DNA of 56,500 nt from Symbiodinium natans. Lineage: Eukaryota; Sar; Dinophyceae; Suessiales; Symbiodiniaceae. Location of the stretch: the NCBI GenBank assembly GCA_905221605.1, contig CAJNDS010001802.1:126001-182500 (forward strand), read 5' to 3'. Positions 27,719 to 40,215 of this stretch are shown one piece after another (position 1 is the first letter of the stretch; each line of letters begins with the position of its first letter). Below the pieces are notes generated by a model. It had not been told where the DNA came from and searched no databases. It saw only the letters and a list, made by a program, of their open reading frames with translations. A program made the translations under genes and the position numbers.

Positions 27719-30703
27719 CATCTACTCCACGCACAGGCTTGGGACAAGTGCTCCGGCATCATGTTAAGGGCTGATTCATCCCCCGGAATTGCGTAAACTT
27801 TCCGAAACTATTGAGCGGGATCACATTAACCCTAGCCGCAACCCAGAATCTGGACCGTGGCTTCGCGAGCCCCCCTTTCCCCCCCAACAACATTTTTTTT
27901 ATTTCGAACATCCCCACCCTCTCTGGGTAGTAGCCATCAACATACATGGGCATGCCATATCAAACTCTCGACTCTGCTCCAACCATACTTCAGCACAGCT
28001 TCGCCAGCACGCGGGTGATCCAGTAGCCCCCAGCCAAAGGTGCTGCCACCGGCCGCCGCGATGCGGCCACGGCGGCGGCTGCGGCCAGGCTGCCGCACAG
28101 CAGGCCTTCGCTAACCCAGGATTGTAGTCGACTAGATGCAAGCCAATGCAAGCTTCTCCGAACATGAAGTTGCTCTTGAAGTCTTGGAGTTCCCTGCAGG
28201 CCTGTGATTGCAGCTTGGATCCATGGGGTGCGGCCTGACTCGCAGGCTGCCATGGAGCGAAGCGCGAAGCGCCAGATCTCCAGCCAGAGTCCGCGCACAT
28301 CAGCGACAAGTACAGGGAGCCACGCGAGGAACGCCGGCGTCGGCCGCTTCTGGAAGCTTTCCGCATCCGCAGATGAGGCAAGTCTAGCGCCTTCACTCAT
28401 GCGAATGCTGCGACGGTGAGTTTCGCTCAGCAGGCGAGATACCGAAAGGCTCGCGGCATCTAGACAGTGAGCATAGCGAGCACGCAAAGGTGCAGGCAAA
28501 AGCCTGCTCCGTGCCCGAGGTGCACCAAAGAGTATGCTGAAGGGCACAGCTGGTGCTTGAACCAACATGCTACCAGGGATTGTTTAGGCCCTCAGTAGGT
28601 TTGGAGACGACCGAATCCAAGACAGGACCGAGGCTGCACACGCGCAGGCTGCACCTCGTGGCATTCCACAGCCTCGGGGTCGGCCTGGATGCAGTTCTCC
28701 AGGCTCCGGACCTAGGTGCTGATAGGTGCAGGTGTGCCCGACCCTGTGGTTCGTACGGGCCCGGTTCTCTGCAGAGGCCATTGTATTTGCACATGCAGGC
28801 TACGCCTGAGACATCTAACTGAACATGCGATTGGTGAGTCGGAGGATGCTGCGGGCATAGCCTGAATAGGTCAGGGAAGACGGAGCAACACTTGTGTGTC
28901 AGCCATTCCTCCACTTGTCTTGAAATCCCAAGGCGAAGCTGTGCTTGCAGCGCAAGAGAGATGTACCGTCCGTGTGCCACTCCACTAACACTCACACAGG
29001 CAGGTTCCCACTGACAACACCCCCACCGGCGCCAAGAAACTGAATTAAGACTCACATACCCTGAACTTGGCTACACAAACAACAGAGCTCCGAACTAACG
29101 GCAGGATGATGCCATAATGCGCCTCGGCAGCAGCAAAGGCCAAACACTGCAACAGTGTGCGAACCTCTGTGCCTCATGTCTCGACCTACCTGTGTATGGG
29201 TAACACATAAACAGGTAAGCATTTAAACAAGCTGATGGTTGAGAGGTCGGCAGACAGGTCTTCAGCCGGCTTAACCGCCGGGCTTAGCCCAAAAACCGAC
29301 GTACATTGCGAACAAGACCATGCAAATTCATAAGCCCTACGGTAGAAGGCACTGACACGGCACCTTCTTTTTTGCCTCTCGCGGAAGAAAGGCTGCTGTG
29401 TGAAACCAAAAGCGACCCTGGGTCTCGTTGCAGGGTCAGCGGAGGCCACCTCAAAGGCTGCACATGGCCTCAGGTGCTCCGATTCTGCTGCAGCTGCATG
29501 CATGGTTTTGACCACCTTCCAAAAGCAACTGAAACGCAGGATTGGCTGCATGTCGTCCAGAGCAGCGCGTATCTTCGTTCGCTTTGGCTGCACGTGCTTC
29601 TGCGGCCCGCGTCGCATGGCTGCAGAAAGGAGCCTCGCCCCCTATGCTTCACCTCTGTGACAGGTCAGCTCTTACTCGGGTAATGGTCCTGTCTGGTTGG
29701 TCCCCAACCTTCGTGGAAGTAGCATGCTGTAATCTGGTGAGAATCTTCCAGGGACGCGCAAAGCCAAGGACAAAAGGATCTGCGCCGTTGATGCAGACAG
29801 TACGATAATGAACCCGTCTCTGCCTTAGGTCAGAATGCTCTGATCCGAGAAGTGCCTCTGCAGCATCTGCAGGTCCGGCCTTTTTTTTCCCATGCCAAGC
29901 TTTCATATGTGCCTGTAGGGTCTCAAAGGAAGACTACAACAGCAAAACTGGAGCATCATGTGTCTGAAGAATAAGCTGTGAAGTCAAAGCGGCATTGAGT
30001 CATTACTGCATGTGTCGGCACTTTGCCAGGAAGCCTTGAGGTCCAGTGGCGGCATGGGCCCATGCTTGAGGATAGACACCAGTACTCAACCAGTAGGACT
30101 TCTTTTGTAGAAAAGCAAGGGCTTGCAGCGTCACTTGTGCTGGCTGGCGCATGTCGCGAATCATCTCCGGTCTGGCAGCTCGCTGTTGGCTACGTGCTTC
30201 AACGTGACAAGCGCCAGCCAGCAGAGCGCGAGACTTGGAAATCACCGTCCGCTCACCTGAGGACAACGATCTGCGGCCTGCAGCGAGCCAGCTCCCACCA
30301 GATTAACAAATACTAGTTACAATAGAATAACGATCATGAAAATATGACACGCCGACTACTGGTAGTTGCAGCAATAGTAATGAAGCTGTCGAACCATAGC
30401 AGCCAGAATGTTAAGAATGTCCGACTATCTGCGCGAATCTGCGCGAATCTGTGGCTGACACGGGGCAATGAGAAGTTGCCCTCAGCTCTGGAACCCAGTA
30501 TAGAGTATAGAGTTACAAAACATGAAGAAACATGTTTACCCTTACTCAGTAGATGTTGTTGTGAAAGGGTCACAACAATGAAGGTTCTTGCAGGCTCTTG
30601 CTCCTCGCGCCTCATCGTTGGCACCAAGCTCAGACCTCCACAGGCCACCAAGCTGCGGGACTTTTTGCCAACAGCGGCTGTGCGAAAGGCATGCGCGTCT
30701 GAG

Positions 30704-30705
<2 letters not shown>
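27719..30705. other. Host DNA, no convincing gene
   Basis: GC-rich with short overlapping frames on both strands. A 192-residue alanine-rich minus-strand frame (27990-28568) has no domain I recognise and may be chance. The 5' end of the lipase maturation factor gene may extend into the left part. Confidence 0.4.

Positions 30706-30707
<2 letters not shown>

Positions 30708-30737
<30 letters not shown>
30708..30737. repeat. (TA)n microsatellite
   Basis: About 15 TA units beside tandem copy A of the unrecognised gene. Confidence 0.9.
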
Positions 30738-30739
<2 letters not shown>

Positions 30740-30744
30740 TGAGG

Positions 30745-31818
30745 TTCTGTAAAAGACCAAGCGTCGTAGTACTTGGCATTTCGCTTGTCGCTGGTCTTCT
30801 TCATGGTCATGTACCAGTCCAGGTGCTTCATCTTCCGCCTCATGCCAGATCTTCTCACGCATGTTCAGCTTGAGACGCTGGAGGGCAAATGGTTTTCGGA
30901 AACATACTCCCAAGCGTGAGGACTTTAACGCTTCTATGGAGGCAAGCCGCTGCTTCTTGACGAAGTCCTCGCGGATGCGGTGCAGGGCCATGATGACCGC
31001 ATGCCTTGAAAGTCGGATTTAGGGTTTTAACGGTTCAGTGCCGCCAGAAGGGCGCCAAGGTACCAGTACTTTCCATTCACCTCTTCTTCGAAAGTGATTT
31101 CGTCCCACCTGGCCAGGCGTGGCTTCTTCAACTCGAGCTTCCCCCCAAAGAGCATGCAGTTAGGTTAAATCAAAGGGAACCTACTACCCCCCCTACAGTA
31201 ACGCATGCCCAGGAATTCGCCCCAAACACACCAAAACATGAACTGTGCAACGCGGCATAGCCTGGCAACAAAACAGTCCGAGAGGAAAGCTCTATCCCAT
31301 ACTCAACGACGAGTGCAGATGAGTAGCTGCAGATCACCATCCTCTCGCTCATGGCAGTTGTCGAGGGTGATGGGTGGCAACTGGATAACCTGTTGAAACA
31401 TTCACAGGCATTTAGGGATTTACGGATTTAGGGATTCAGGGTCACCAGATGGGGGGATCGTGCCGTCCACACGTGCATCCGAAATCCGGAGGGGAAATTG
31501 GGCGATCAACTTCCTTAATTAAGCTAGTCAAGGAAGCATGTTATCATGGGGGGCCCCGGTTCCAGCTAGTGATGTCGGCTGCTTTCAAGCTGATCCTGGC
31601 AAGTGTTTCCCCAACCTCCTTCAGCTTCTCCTCGGTGATGTCTACACCCTTTCTCCAGTCCTTGCAGCACTCGCACGTCCAATAAAACTTGCCCCCACCA
31701 TTGTCCTGAACCTGTGGCTCGAGACCCTAAACTCCTAAACCCCGTCCTCCACATCCTCCTCTGTGAGGTCGATCTCGCACCAGGGGTCTTCCGCCTTGCC
31801 GATAGTCACCTTCACCAT
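30745..31818 (-). CDS. Unrecognised multi-exon gene, tandem copy A
   Basis: Short exons on the minus strand repeat those of copy B. The first coding exon starts at 31816-31818 (MVKVT, then GKAEDPWCEIDLTEED). Then CKDWRKGVDITEEKLKE (about 31590-31660), VIQLPPITLDNCHERED (about 31335-31400), WDEITFEEEVNGKYW (about 31045-31110), LHRIREDFVKKQ (about 30945-30995) and KMKHLDWYMTMKKTSDKRN (about 30770-30835). Between the last two segments the sequence differs from copy B and the frame shifts, so this copy may be damaged or spliced differently. No known domain is recognised. The product would be small and highly charged. Exon edges are approximate. Confidence 0.5.
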
Positions 31819-32604
31819 GCCCTGAGCGACACGTTGACATCTTCTCGTGCTTCTTCTGCAAGTTAGACAAGTTCTGGTTCAGCGTTGTTTTTTAGGGTTC
31901 TGCGGGCTTCGAACAGAGAAGTACCGACCCGTGTGCTTGGTAGGGACAAGCTGCGACCACGGGCCACGTGGCGTTCTTGGGGCGAGCGCGGTACTCTGAG
32001 CCCAGAGGCTGCGGAGGCCGAGAGCCTGTGCTCCATGCATTTCCACTCTGTCAGCCCATGAATGCACCCCTCTACGAACCGTAAAGAGCCTGATTAGCTG
32101 CTGCTAGTTGATCCGCTTGGCCAGTAGACTCCAGTAGAGAAAACAATGCGGGAGCTCCCCATCGGTTCTTTCACTTGGAAGCTGAAACCAATCTAAAGCG
32201 GGGGCTGGAATCCCTGCCGCTCATGCGTTCTGGAACCTGTCAGCGGGACAGCAATACGAGCTGGGACTCGCAAGCTACTGAGTGATCTCAAGATGCTCCC
32301 ACACTTTGGTGAAGCATGCTGGAACCGATTTGTCCTTTGAGCTCAAGAGGCGTGGGACCTGCATGTGGATGCCAGAGTCAATGACTGACATGAAAGGATT
32401 GTTTGGGACGGCGTAGTCGGACATCACGTGCTAAGGAACAGATCCCCACATGCTCTCGTTGCAAGCCGTTCCCGGGCCCCTGGGATGTGCTCAGTTCTCG
32501 AACTCCCTCTACACCTGAGCTTCATGAGAGGCACAAGACTCTTAAGAAGCAACGAGCGGCCAGGTGTAACAACGGCACCCTCCAAAGGCACACATCGCCA
32601 GGTA

Positions 32605-33465
32605 GCGTAGTACTTGGCATTCCTCTTGTCGCTTGTTTTCTTCATCGTCATGTACCAGTCCAGATGCTTCATCTTTCGCCTGATGTGCTGAAACCCCATC
32701 AACCTACAGCGCAACTTCCCGGCCAACGTGATCACATCACCGAAGGTCTCAGGAATGTCCCAGTTTGGGCCAAGATGCTGCTTCTTGACGAAGTCTTCCC
32801 GAATGCGATGCAAGGACATGATGACTGCATGCCTTGAAAGCTCGTTGTGGTTTTTTGTGTTCAGGGCTTTGGGTTCCGAGCTCAGTCTAGACCTACCTAC
32901 GAAGGCCAAGCGCATCGTCTGGCTGCAAGCAGCTTCACTTGTGTTTGGTGGAACAGCCCGCAGTTGGGAACCTGGGAACTTCGGTACCCTGCGATTGGTC
33001 ATCCCAGCCGCCAATATTTCCCATTCACCTCCTCTTCGAAGGTGATCTCATCCCACCTTTCTTTGCGGGCTGGTTCTTGCAACTCTGCTCCGAACGTGGC
33101 TCCTTGCGACTGCGTGCTAGAGCTCCTGGTTCGATGATGGCTGCTCTTATGATCTGCAAAGCGACTGAAGGTCGCCATCCTCTCGCTCGTGGCAGTTGTC
33201 CAGCGTGATTGGGGGCAGCTGGATGACCTGGGCTGTAAAGGCAATGTGCAGCTGTCAGGGCGACATCGCAGCATGGCCTCCTTGAGCTTCTCCTCGGCGA
33301 TGTCGACGCCTTTTCTCCAATCCTTGCACATGCAAAGCATGCCAGAGTGCCCGAGAAACTCCCCTAAACCCCAAATTTAAAGAAGATTTAGTCCTCCACA
33401 TCCTCCTCCGTGAGGTCGATCTCGCACCAGGGGTCTTCCGCTTTGCCGACGGTTACCTTCACCAT
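32605..33465 (-). CDS. Unrecognised multi-exon gene, tandem copy B
   Basis: Start at 33463-33465 (MVKVT, then GKAEDPWCEIDLTEED). Next are CKDWRKGVDIAEEKLKEAML (about 33265-33330), VIQLPPITLDNCHERED (about 33180-33230), WDEITFEEEVNGKYW (about 33010-33065), and one long exon (about 32605-32850) that includes VIMSLHRIREDFVKKQ, IPETFGDVITLAGKL and KMKHLDWYMTMKKTSDKRN. Strong conservation with copy A in exons but not between them shows these are real coding segments. The product is charged and probably soluble. I do not recognise the family, and intron edges are approximate. Same-strand tandem copies are typical of dinoflagellate genomes. Confidence 0.55.
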
Positions 33466-34308
33466 GGCCTGAATCAAAGATGTAGATGAGGGTGTGCGGA
33501 TGCGATGGTATCGAGCTTGGGATTTAAGGGTCAGAATGGTTCAGAGTTGAAGTTTCTTGGGTTCTCACACACAAACTGTACGAAAGGACTATCCCCCAAC
33601 TGCCGGCGAAGGGACGGACGCTGCCACGAACAGCGGTCCACAAGAAGAGCAAGCCAGATGGAGCTTGAGAAGCAGGCTGCAGAGTGTGGTGTGGTCTGGC
33701 GCTAGAGCTAGCAGGGCTTGCGGGGGATGCCCGACTTTTAGGGGTTCTTGCTGCAACTGCTCTGCATCCTAAACCTCCCACGATTTGAGGGCTTAGAGGA
33801 GTTTAGTTTGTAGGGTTGAGGGGCCCGCGCGCCCAGGTCTTGACCCAGGACCTCGAAAGTCCACGCCGCTCTAGACCATACTTCGTCCAGCAAGGTGCGC
33901 TTGAGGACTCTTTAGGATTTTGAGTGTTCTCCCTACACCTGCTGAGATCTTCTTGCCTTGGAGTTTCTGGCTCCGAGTCAGACCCGCCGCTTCTCCTACT
34001 CGCGGCGGCTGAGAAGGTTACGTCGTGCAACGCATCATGCATGGCCCCAGGCGTCACCCAATAATCTCGACTGACTCTTTTGGTCGTCGCTGTACAGGGG
34101 GCTTGCAGATGCCGAGACGACATGAGACGACAGCAGCGGAAGCGGTGTGCAGCACTCCTAGAGCTGTATAGCTGCAGTTGACCCGCCCGACGGCCGCAAT
34201 CGAAAGGCCCTTAGCCTCAGTGCTTCTTTACACTGGCCCGAGGTGGCCGCTGAGCGTATACGGCTCATACAACAGTATACGCATGTTGACTAGAGACATT
34301 GTACATTA
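33466..34308. other. Host DNA, no gene recognised
   Basis: GC-rich intergenic or intronic DNA between the tandem unknown genes and the cupin genes. Only short conflicting frames. Confidence 0.4.
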
Positions 34309-34776
34309 TTACACGCATGATCTGCATGGAGTCTCACCTCCGCAGTTGGCTGGCTTGCGGTTCGGGAGGAGAGGAAAAAGGTTGGCACCTGCAGTTGCTT
34401 CAGCTGGCACGAAGCCTTCCCCCAACACTGCCTCGTTCACAAAGGGGAAGGCATCCGCCGTCTCGCGAAACAGCTCCGACAAAAGGGACGTGTCCGGAAA
34501 GGCAGCAGAGAAGCCCCCAACAGTCGCTAGCTGCTCAGTGGGGCTGTAGTTCACCCACCAGTGCACAGAGCCCCGGGGAAACACAAAGGTGTCTCCTTTC
34601 TTTACGTCGACAGTCACCAGTTGGGGAGCCTTACCCGTGTTCACACGATAGAAGGACACCTGACCGGAGCCACTGATGACTGTGTTCCACTCAGCTGCAT
34701 TCGGGTGCGTGTGGGCCGATACAATGCCGCAGTAGCTGACCACGAACTTCACGAGCGATTTCCCTCCTGTCGAATT
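34309..34776 (-). CDS. Germin-like cupin, terminal exon
   Basis: An open minus-strand frame ending in TAA at 34309-34311. The cupin_1 core is clear: motif 1 CGIVSAHTHPNAAEWNTVISG supplies two His and a Glu as metal ligands, and motif 2 KKGDTFVFPRGSVHWWVNYS supplies the last His. Then GGFSAAFPDTSLLSELF matches the germin pattern of a phenylalanine/proline loop and a helix. The open frame extends further upstream, but the sequence before about 34776 does not look like cupin, and a plausible acceptor (TTTTCAG) lies nearby, so an upstream exon is likely. It pairs with a second cupin gene 2 kb away on the same strand. Substrate unknown; germins include oxalate oxidases and superoxide dismutases. 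Confidence 0.75.
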   Translation of the reverse strand, partial: NSTGGKSLVKFVVSYCGIVSAHTHPNAAEWNTVISGSGQVSFYRVNTGKAPQLVTVDVKKGDTFVFPRGSVHWWVNYSPTEQLATVGGFSAAFPDTSLLSELFRETADAFPFVNEAVLGEGFVPAEATAGANLFPLLPNRKPANCGGETPCRSCV

Positions 34777-36533
34777 TGAACTGAAAAGACAAGTACGCCA
34801 GCATAGACCCATAACAGTGGGAGACCATTTGAGCCCAGAAGACCAAATCGCTTTTGACAGTTTCGCAGCTCGTGAGCCCACACGTCCAAAAGCGATGACA
34901 GTTTCGCATATCGTGAGCCAGAAGTCCAAAAGCGATGGCAGCTTCGAGGACGGCAAGCGCGGCCACGCCCCCGCCCAAGTGACAGGGCGATTTTCGTCCA
35001 AACTGGGAGCAGGCTTCAACAACGAAAATACATGGTCCGCAGCACGCGCCGGTCGCGTGCGCCCGCAAAATGTGGCCGATCTAGCTCCTTCGACCCTACA
35101 CGTTGGAACCCCTTAGTCTTGACACACTCTTTGGGAAACAAAACATGCAAACACGGCATTTGCTCGGAATCGCCGCTGACGAACCAATGAAAGTAGATGA
35201 GCCGACACCTCTTGCGCAAGCCCCGCTGCTGAATCAGACCCTTCTCACTCACCGACGACCGAGCGACTTGCTAGCCATGCATAGAGCCTTCTTTGTAACG
35301 TTCTTGTATGTTGAAAGCATCTGAAAGGCCCCAAACCTCTCCAGCTCGAGCCAAGAAGACACTTTCCTTGGAAAGGCTGCCCCTGTCCTGCCACGTTGGT
35401 CAAGCCGGGCCAGAGCGCTGCTGCCGGCGGGCCGCCTCCCGTGGCTGTCAAAGACAGGCCTGGCAGCGGTTTACAGAGCAGGGTTTTTACAGTGTGCTGC
35501 GGGTTTTTGCAGAGCTTTAACAGTGAGGCTTTTCCAGGAATTTTACAGGGTTTACTGCCCTTACAGCAGGGCTTGCGCAGGGCGCTTAAGGTTTAAACGG
35601 TTAATCCGCGGTCTTGTAGATGGTATTGAGAGTGCCCTTTGGGGTTCACCTGGACGACACCAGGACTTGAGGCGATGCTTCAACGCATGTCTTGAGTCTT
35701 TGAGAGTTGTTCTGAAGCTCTTCATGAGACTAGGTGATAAGATTGAAACCCCACTCATGGTTCAGTTTGATTCTACGGGAGGCTAAGCCCGAAACACAGG
35801 GGGAGCCGCAGAGCAAGACCGCGGACGCTAGGATTTCAGGGAGCCTGTAACCTGAAGAACAAACATTACAAACATCGGTCCCTTCAGTTGAGCCCCTGTA
35901 GGGATGCGTCTCATCAACTTGCGGCCTCCATCGAAGCTCGGTCGGGAAGACTCGGTGCCTGCGACGCCCTCACCTGAGGCAAGAGTCGGAGACAGGATTT
36001 ACGTAATTTGGGTTTCCTCAAAGAGTAGGAACTGACTAACTGACTTATGGCAACAACATTGCCTCGCTAACTCTACATACAAGCAAACCGACTCCGTTCC
36101 AGAAAATATCTTGATCTCCTTTCGCAAGTCGAAGGTTTTCTGGTGGGAGGATCCAGGCTTGTGGTGCCAGACGTGCCCTACGCATGGGGTTCTTACACGT
36201 TGGTGTCTAAGGTTGCTTATGGGAAGCTCCTGGACAGATCTCGTGGTATTCTTTCGAACGGTATATCCGCTTGGAGCCATAATGAACTCGAACAATCCAA
36301 GGAAAATTGCCTAGACAACAAGCCCAAAGCCTTGATTTTTTAAAACCTACACTCAGCTTTACTTAGCCCAGCTTGACAAACCGTACAAGGCGAAGTGCCA
36401 ATAATCAACGTCATGAACCCCCAGATCAATCTGGCCGCTGCGGCCGACCACCTTCCCTGCAAGCGGCCGCTATCCTTCGGATGCAAAGACACAGTAGCTC
36501 TAAAGTGTCCCATGCTTCTAACTCATGCCCGTA
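34777..36533. other. Host DNA between cupin genes
   Basis: Probably contains the upstream exons of the first cupin gene. Near 34855-34930 a short direct repeat occurs around CAAAAGCGATG and GCATATCGTGAGCC-like sequence. Otherwise I see nothing I can name. Confidence 0.35.
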
Positions 36534-37442
36534 CTATCTGCGAGTATGTTTGCTCTGATTCCCATTCCTGTTACAGAGATGCTCCCTGATTCTGCAGGGT
36601 CCTCCGCCGCAGGGCGGCTTGGGGCAAGAGACAGGGGTGTCTGCTGCGGTGAGGCCGTACTTTCCCGAGCTCAGCTCCTCTGCCCGGAACATGTCCGTGC
36701 CGCTGGGGTTCTTCTGGAAGCTGTCCCTTGCAGCCCTGCGCTGTCGGGAGCGGGCAGCGGCGCAGGCCTCTGGGGTAAGCTTGGGAAACAGTGGGCTGTC
36801 GCCGTCCTGAAGGGGAACGGTGTTCTTGCGCCCATTGGACTGGCCGATCATGGTGTTCAGCAGAGGCATGTCCTGCATCAAGGTACCCACAACTCCCACT
36901 CCATCATCGTATCCCACGAGGGCCGTGTCAGGGTCATCGGTGTTGAAGAAGGCGCCAACAGTCACCAGTGCCTCCTCGCCGAGGTTCACCCACCAGTGGT
37001 AAGCCGCCTCTGCAAAGAAGAACGAGTCGCCCGCTCTGACGTCGGAAACCTCGAGGTGGTTCGTTTCCGTCGTCAGCTGACCGATGACGCCTGCTCCACG
37101 GATTACCGTGTTGATCTCCACAGAGTTGGCATGCAAGTGTGGCGCCACCACACCACAGGGCTCCACCAAGAAGGACATGATGGTCTGCGGCTGCTTGAAG
37201 CCCTCAAGGCCCGGTTGAGCATTGACACATCCCCCAGGTCCACGGGCCACCTGCTTTGTGCCCGCTCCGGGCTTCTCGCAGCTGGAGCCGAAAAGGCCTC
37301 GGGCCATTGTTGGGTTCGGCTCCTCGGACTCTTCGGCGCGCCTCGCTCCCCTCATGGATTTTTGCGCCAGGCCATAGGGCAGGCCTGCATAGCCTGCAAA
37401 ACGCAAGCGCCGCACAAAACAAGCAGGCCAATCTTGGTTCAA
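36534..37442 (-). CDS. Germin-like cupin protein
   Basis: An open minus-strand frame of 302 residues. The germin domain covers roughly residues 70-230. Motif 1 CGVVAPHLHANSVEINTVI carries the two His (about 102 and 104) and Glu (about 109). Motif 2 RAGDSFFFAEAAYHWWVN carries His about 149. VGAFFNTDDPDTALVG follows as in germins. The C-terminus has a small cysteine cluster (VSCPKPPCGGGPC). The first 60 residues are Arg-rich and may belong to an upstream intron or another exon; a signal peptide is expected for germins but was not confirmed. It is more divergent from its neighbour than a recent duplicate would be. Confidence 0.75.
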   Translation of the reverse strand: MNQDWPACFVRRLRFAGYAGLPYGLAQKSMRGARRAEESEEPNPTMARGLFGSSCEKPGAGTKQVARGPGGCVNAQPGLEGFKQPQTIMSFLVEPCGVVAPHLHANSVEINTVIRGAGVIGQLTTETNHLEVSDVRAGDSFFFAEAAYHWWVNLGEEALVTVGAFFNTDDPDTALVGYDDGVGVVGTLMQDMPLLNTMIGQSNGRKNTVPLQDGDSPLFPKLTPEACAAARSRQRRAARDSFQKNPSGTDMFRAEELSSGKYGLTAADTPVSCPKPPCGGGPCRIREHLCNRNGNQSKHTRR

Positions 37443-38755
37443 ACCCTAGCCACCTACAAATACAAGTACCTCTGTCAGGCTAAGCAGCTGATCAGCAGCG
37501 CGACAGCAACGGCAGCGCAGGCGGGCATTGGCGCAGCAATGCCAGGCGGCGAGCAATGGCGTCGAGTGGGGCAGGAGAGTGGGAAGCGGCTCAGGCAGCT
37601 TTATTGAAATTTTATTGAGCCAAACAATCACCGGCGTCTAAAGTCTCCAGCGCAAGGCTGCTCTCGACCTGTGTGGGCAATACCGGTGCGATGATGTGCT
37701 CCAGAATTCACTTACGCCAAGGCCGAAACAAAAAGCTTGCGTTCTCTAAAGACCTGATCCAACCCCTTAGCTTAAGATTTGAACATCTACAATCACGGAA
37801 TGCATGAAGACACGAGGCCACGGCCAGCAGCGCTGCGTTCTGCCGCATCGCAGGCCCGAGTTGCTCCACAGGCACCTGTCAACGGACGCCTATGGCAACA
37901 GAAGGCCTGTAGGCGAGGATTGGGAAAACCCAAATTCAAGCGTATTCCCTCCACCCAAAATCCCAAACCTTAGGGACATCTTGGTACCAAAACGGTGCAA
38001 ACCGCACAGCAAAAAGCCGATTTCAGGGAGAGCCATGGAAGTAGCTTAGGGCGCATTTAGGGCAAGGAATGCTCTCAGGCGAGTGTGGGGCCGGTGTCAG
38101 TTGGAAGCTTAGAGAGATTCGGGGCTCCAGCTCCCGGAACAAGATGCAAAACGACTGCCGCTTCGACCCTGAAACCTGAAACTCCCTAAGCGCAATTGAT
38201 AGAGCATGTAGCGGTTCGCCAAGCCTCCGGAAGCAAACAGCCCATGGAGATGTGGAGCAGGCAGAGCCTGAGGGTTTGGGGGGTTTAGGACTTAAAGGTT
38301 TAGGGATTTGGCCTTCAAATGGTTGGAAACTGCTCACCCGAACATCCCTGAATCCCTAAACCCCTAAAAAGAGATATTGGGATTAGCTCCCTTCATGCAT
38401 TGCATCCCTGGCCTAGGCCCATCGGAATCTGGTTGGTAATTGATGTCCTTCGCTCAGTTTCCCGCATTGCGTCCATCCGAAGGTACCGGTTGGCGAATTC
38501 CATCACCTGTTCAGACAACAGCCACGTTTCCTACTCTCGCGTGCGTTTCTTAACTATTTCAGCCTTTGATGGCTGAAGGGCAGGAGGGCTCCCAGAAGCA
38601 AACTGCCAAGAATGACTCACAATCCAGCAGAATCCATGAGCAAAAAATAGTTATCATAATAATCATAATAATAATCATCATCATCATCATAATTATCATG
38701 AAAGGGCCTCGAGGCAGGGCAGGATGATCTTGTCCAGCTCCTGGAGCTGCGGATG
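37443..38755. other. Host DNA, no gene recognised
   Basis: GC-rich, with telomere-like fragments near 38275-38365 and an ATC/ATA-rich microsatellite at about 38645-38700. No supported gene. Confidence 0.4.
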
Positions 38756-38884
38756 CTTCCCCAGGAATTTGGGGCTTAGGGTATAGGGCTTAGGGTTTAG
38801 GGGCTTAGGGCTTAGGGCTTAGGGCTTAGGGTTTAGGGTTTAGGGTTTAGGGTTTAGGGTTTAGGGTTTAGGGTTTAGGGTTTA
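38756..38884. repeat. Interstitial telomere-like tract (TTTAGGG/CTTAGGG)n
   Basis: A run of seven-base units, first degenerate (GGGCTTA) and then regular (GGGTTTA), the longest of many such tracts in the window. It is interstitial, not a chromosome end, because coding-like and unique DNA follow on both sides. Confidence 0.9.
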
Positions 38885-40019
38885 CGGGCTTTCGGGAGGA
38901 CTCCCTTAGCATCCCTCGCATCAGTCCTGCGCCTTCAGGTTCTCGGCAATGCGGTCAAACTGGGCCAGCCTGAGGAGAACTTTTGGGGCTTGAGTGGGCT
39001 TGAGCTTACTAAGCTTGCAAGGGGTTTCTTCAATGCTGCCGCTTGAGCTGAGCTGCGCAAGGGCGAACTCGGGCAGTTCTCCCCGGTACCTGAAAGCTTC
39101 GCGCACGGAGCCGCGTGCTGATACAGATACATTCTCATTCTCAGGCTGTCAATCTCAGGCTTCTTTGAAACATGAGGGTTTCGGGATTTAGGGCCGAGGC
39201 AGCAGCAGTGCCCCAGCTGACAGAAAGCTGCGCAGAACGTCGCTTCAGCTGTCGGAGCACAAGAACTCATCGAACATGCACAAGACCTTGCACAGCTCTC
39301 CGCGCGGCAGTTCATCGGTCCGTTTATCGTATCGTGCAGCGTGCAGATTAAGTAGTTATCAGACTAGATTGCGTTGCTCCAGAAGATCGAAATGGAGGCT
39401 GGCTTGCTTGAGACGTCTTGAAGCATGCGCCATCTGCTTAGTTTGCTCAGCGTAGCTCACGGCAACGTGCAACTTTGCCACGGCGCACTCAAGCTTCGAG
39501 TTAGCCATCCCAAGGATAACCAGAGTGCCATTCACATGATCTCGGATGGGAGTTGCGAAGCCATAACTCAGGCCTCCTCATCGCGGAGAGGCCGCGCACC
39601 GCCGCTTAAGGCGGCCTCGCATTGGCAGGTCTCGAGCTTGAGATTCAGGCCTCAGTGTTGAGAGTTCAGGGATCTTGTTTGGCTGTTGGTTTTTGCTTTT
39701 TTTGGGGTTTAGCGCTTTAAGTTTTAGGGTTTAGGTGCGAAGGCTAAGGATTGCTGCGATTGCACAGAGGACACGCGGCAGCAGGTCAACCGAAACCAAG
39801 AGCTCGTGAGACCTCCGGCATCTGAACCCCCCAAGCCCTGGACTCTGCAAACCACCTTTACCACAACCTTGGGGGATCCAAAAACCCTTCTGTGCCTCGG
39901 AGGGGTCCCAAGCGATCCCCCATCCCCTGGGCAGATATGCAGGGCCGCAACTGCCCTGTAGGGCTCAGAAGTCTGGGTTGGTGCGAAGGATCTCTACTTC
40001 AGATGCCATATAACGAGTG

Positions 40020-40020
40020 A

Positions 40021-40088
<68 letters not shown>

Positions 40089-40215
40089 CATAAAGATATA
40101 GAGAAATATATATATATATGTATATATATATATGTTTATTGTTAATATTTATAGAATACGAGAACTTAGATATTTACATATGTAGATATGGACATATATC
40201 ACATATTTAGATTGT
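40020..40215. repeat. AT-rich microsatellite cluster
   Basis: Two (TA)n runs, then imperfect TATACA and TATATG units and a strongly AT-rich tail in an otherwise GC-rich region. Confidence 0.9.

Noticed and set aside
27990-28568. 192-residue minus-strand frame as a gene
   Set aside because: Alanine/arginine-rich composition expected of GC-rich non-coding DNA, with overlapping frames equally long and no domain.
36525-37607. 360-residue plus-strand frame
   Set aside because: It is the antisense shadow of the germin-like cupin gene, which has clear metal-binding motifs on the minus strand.
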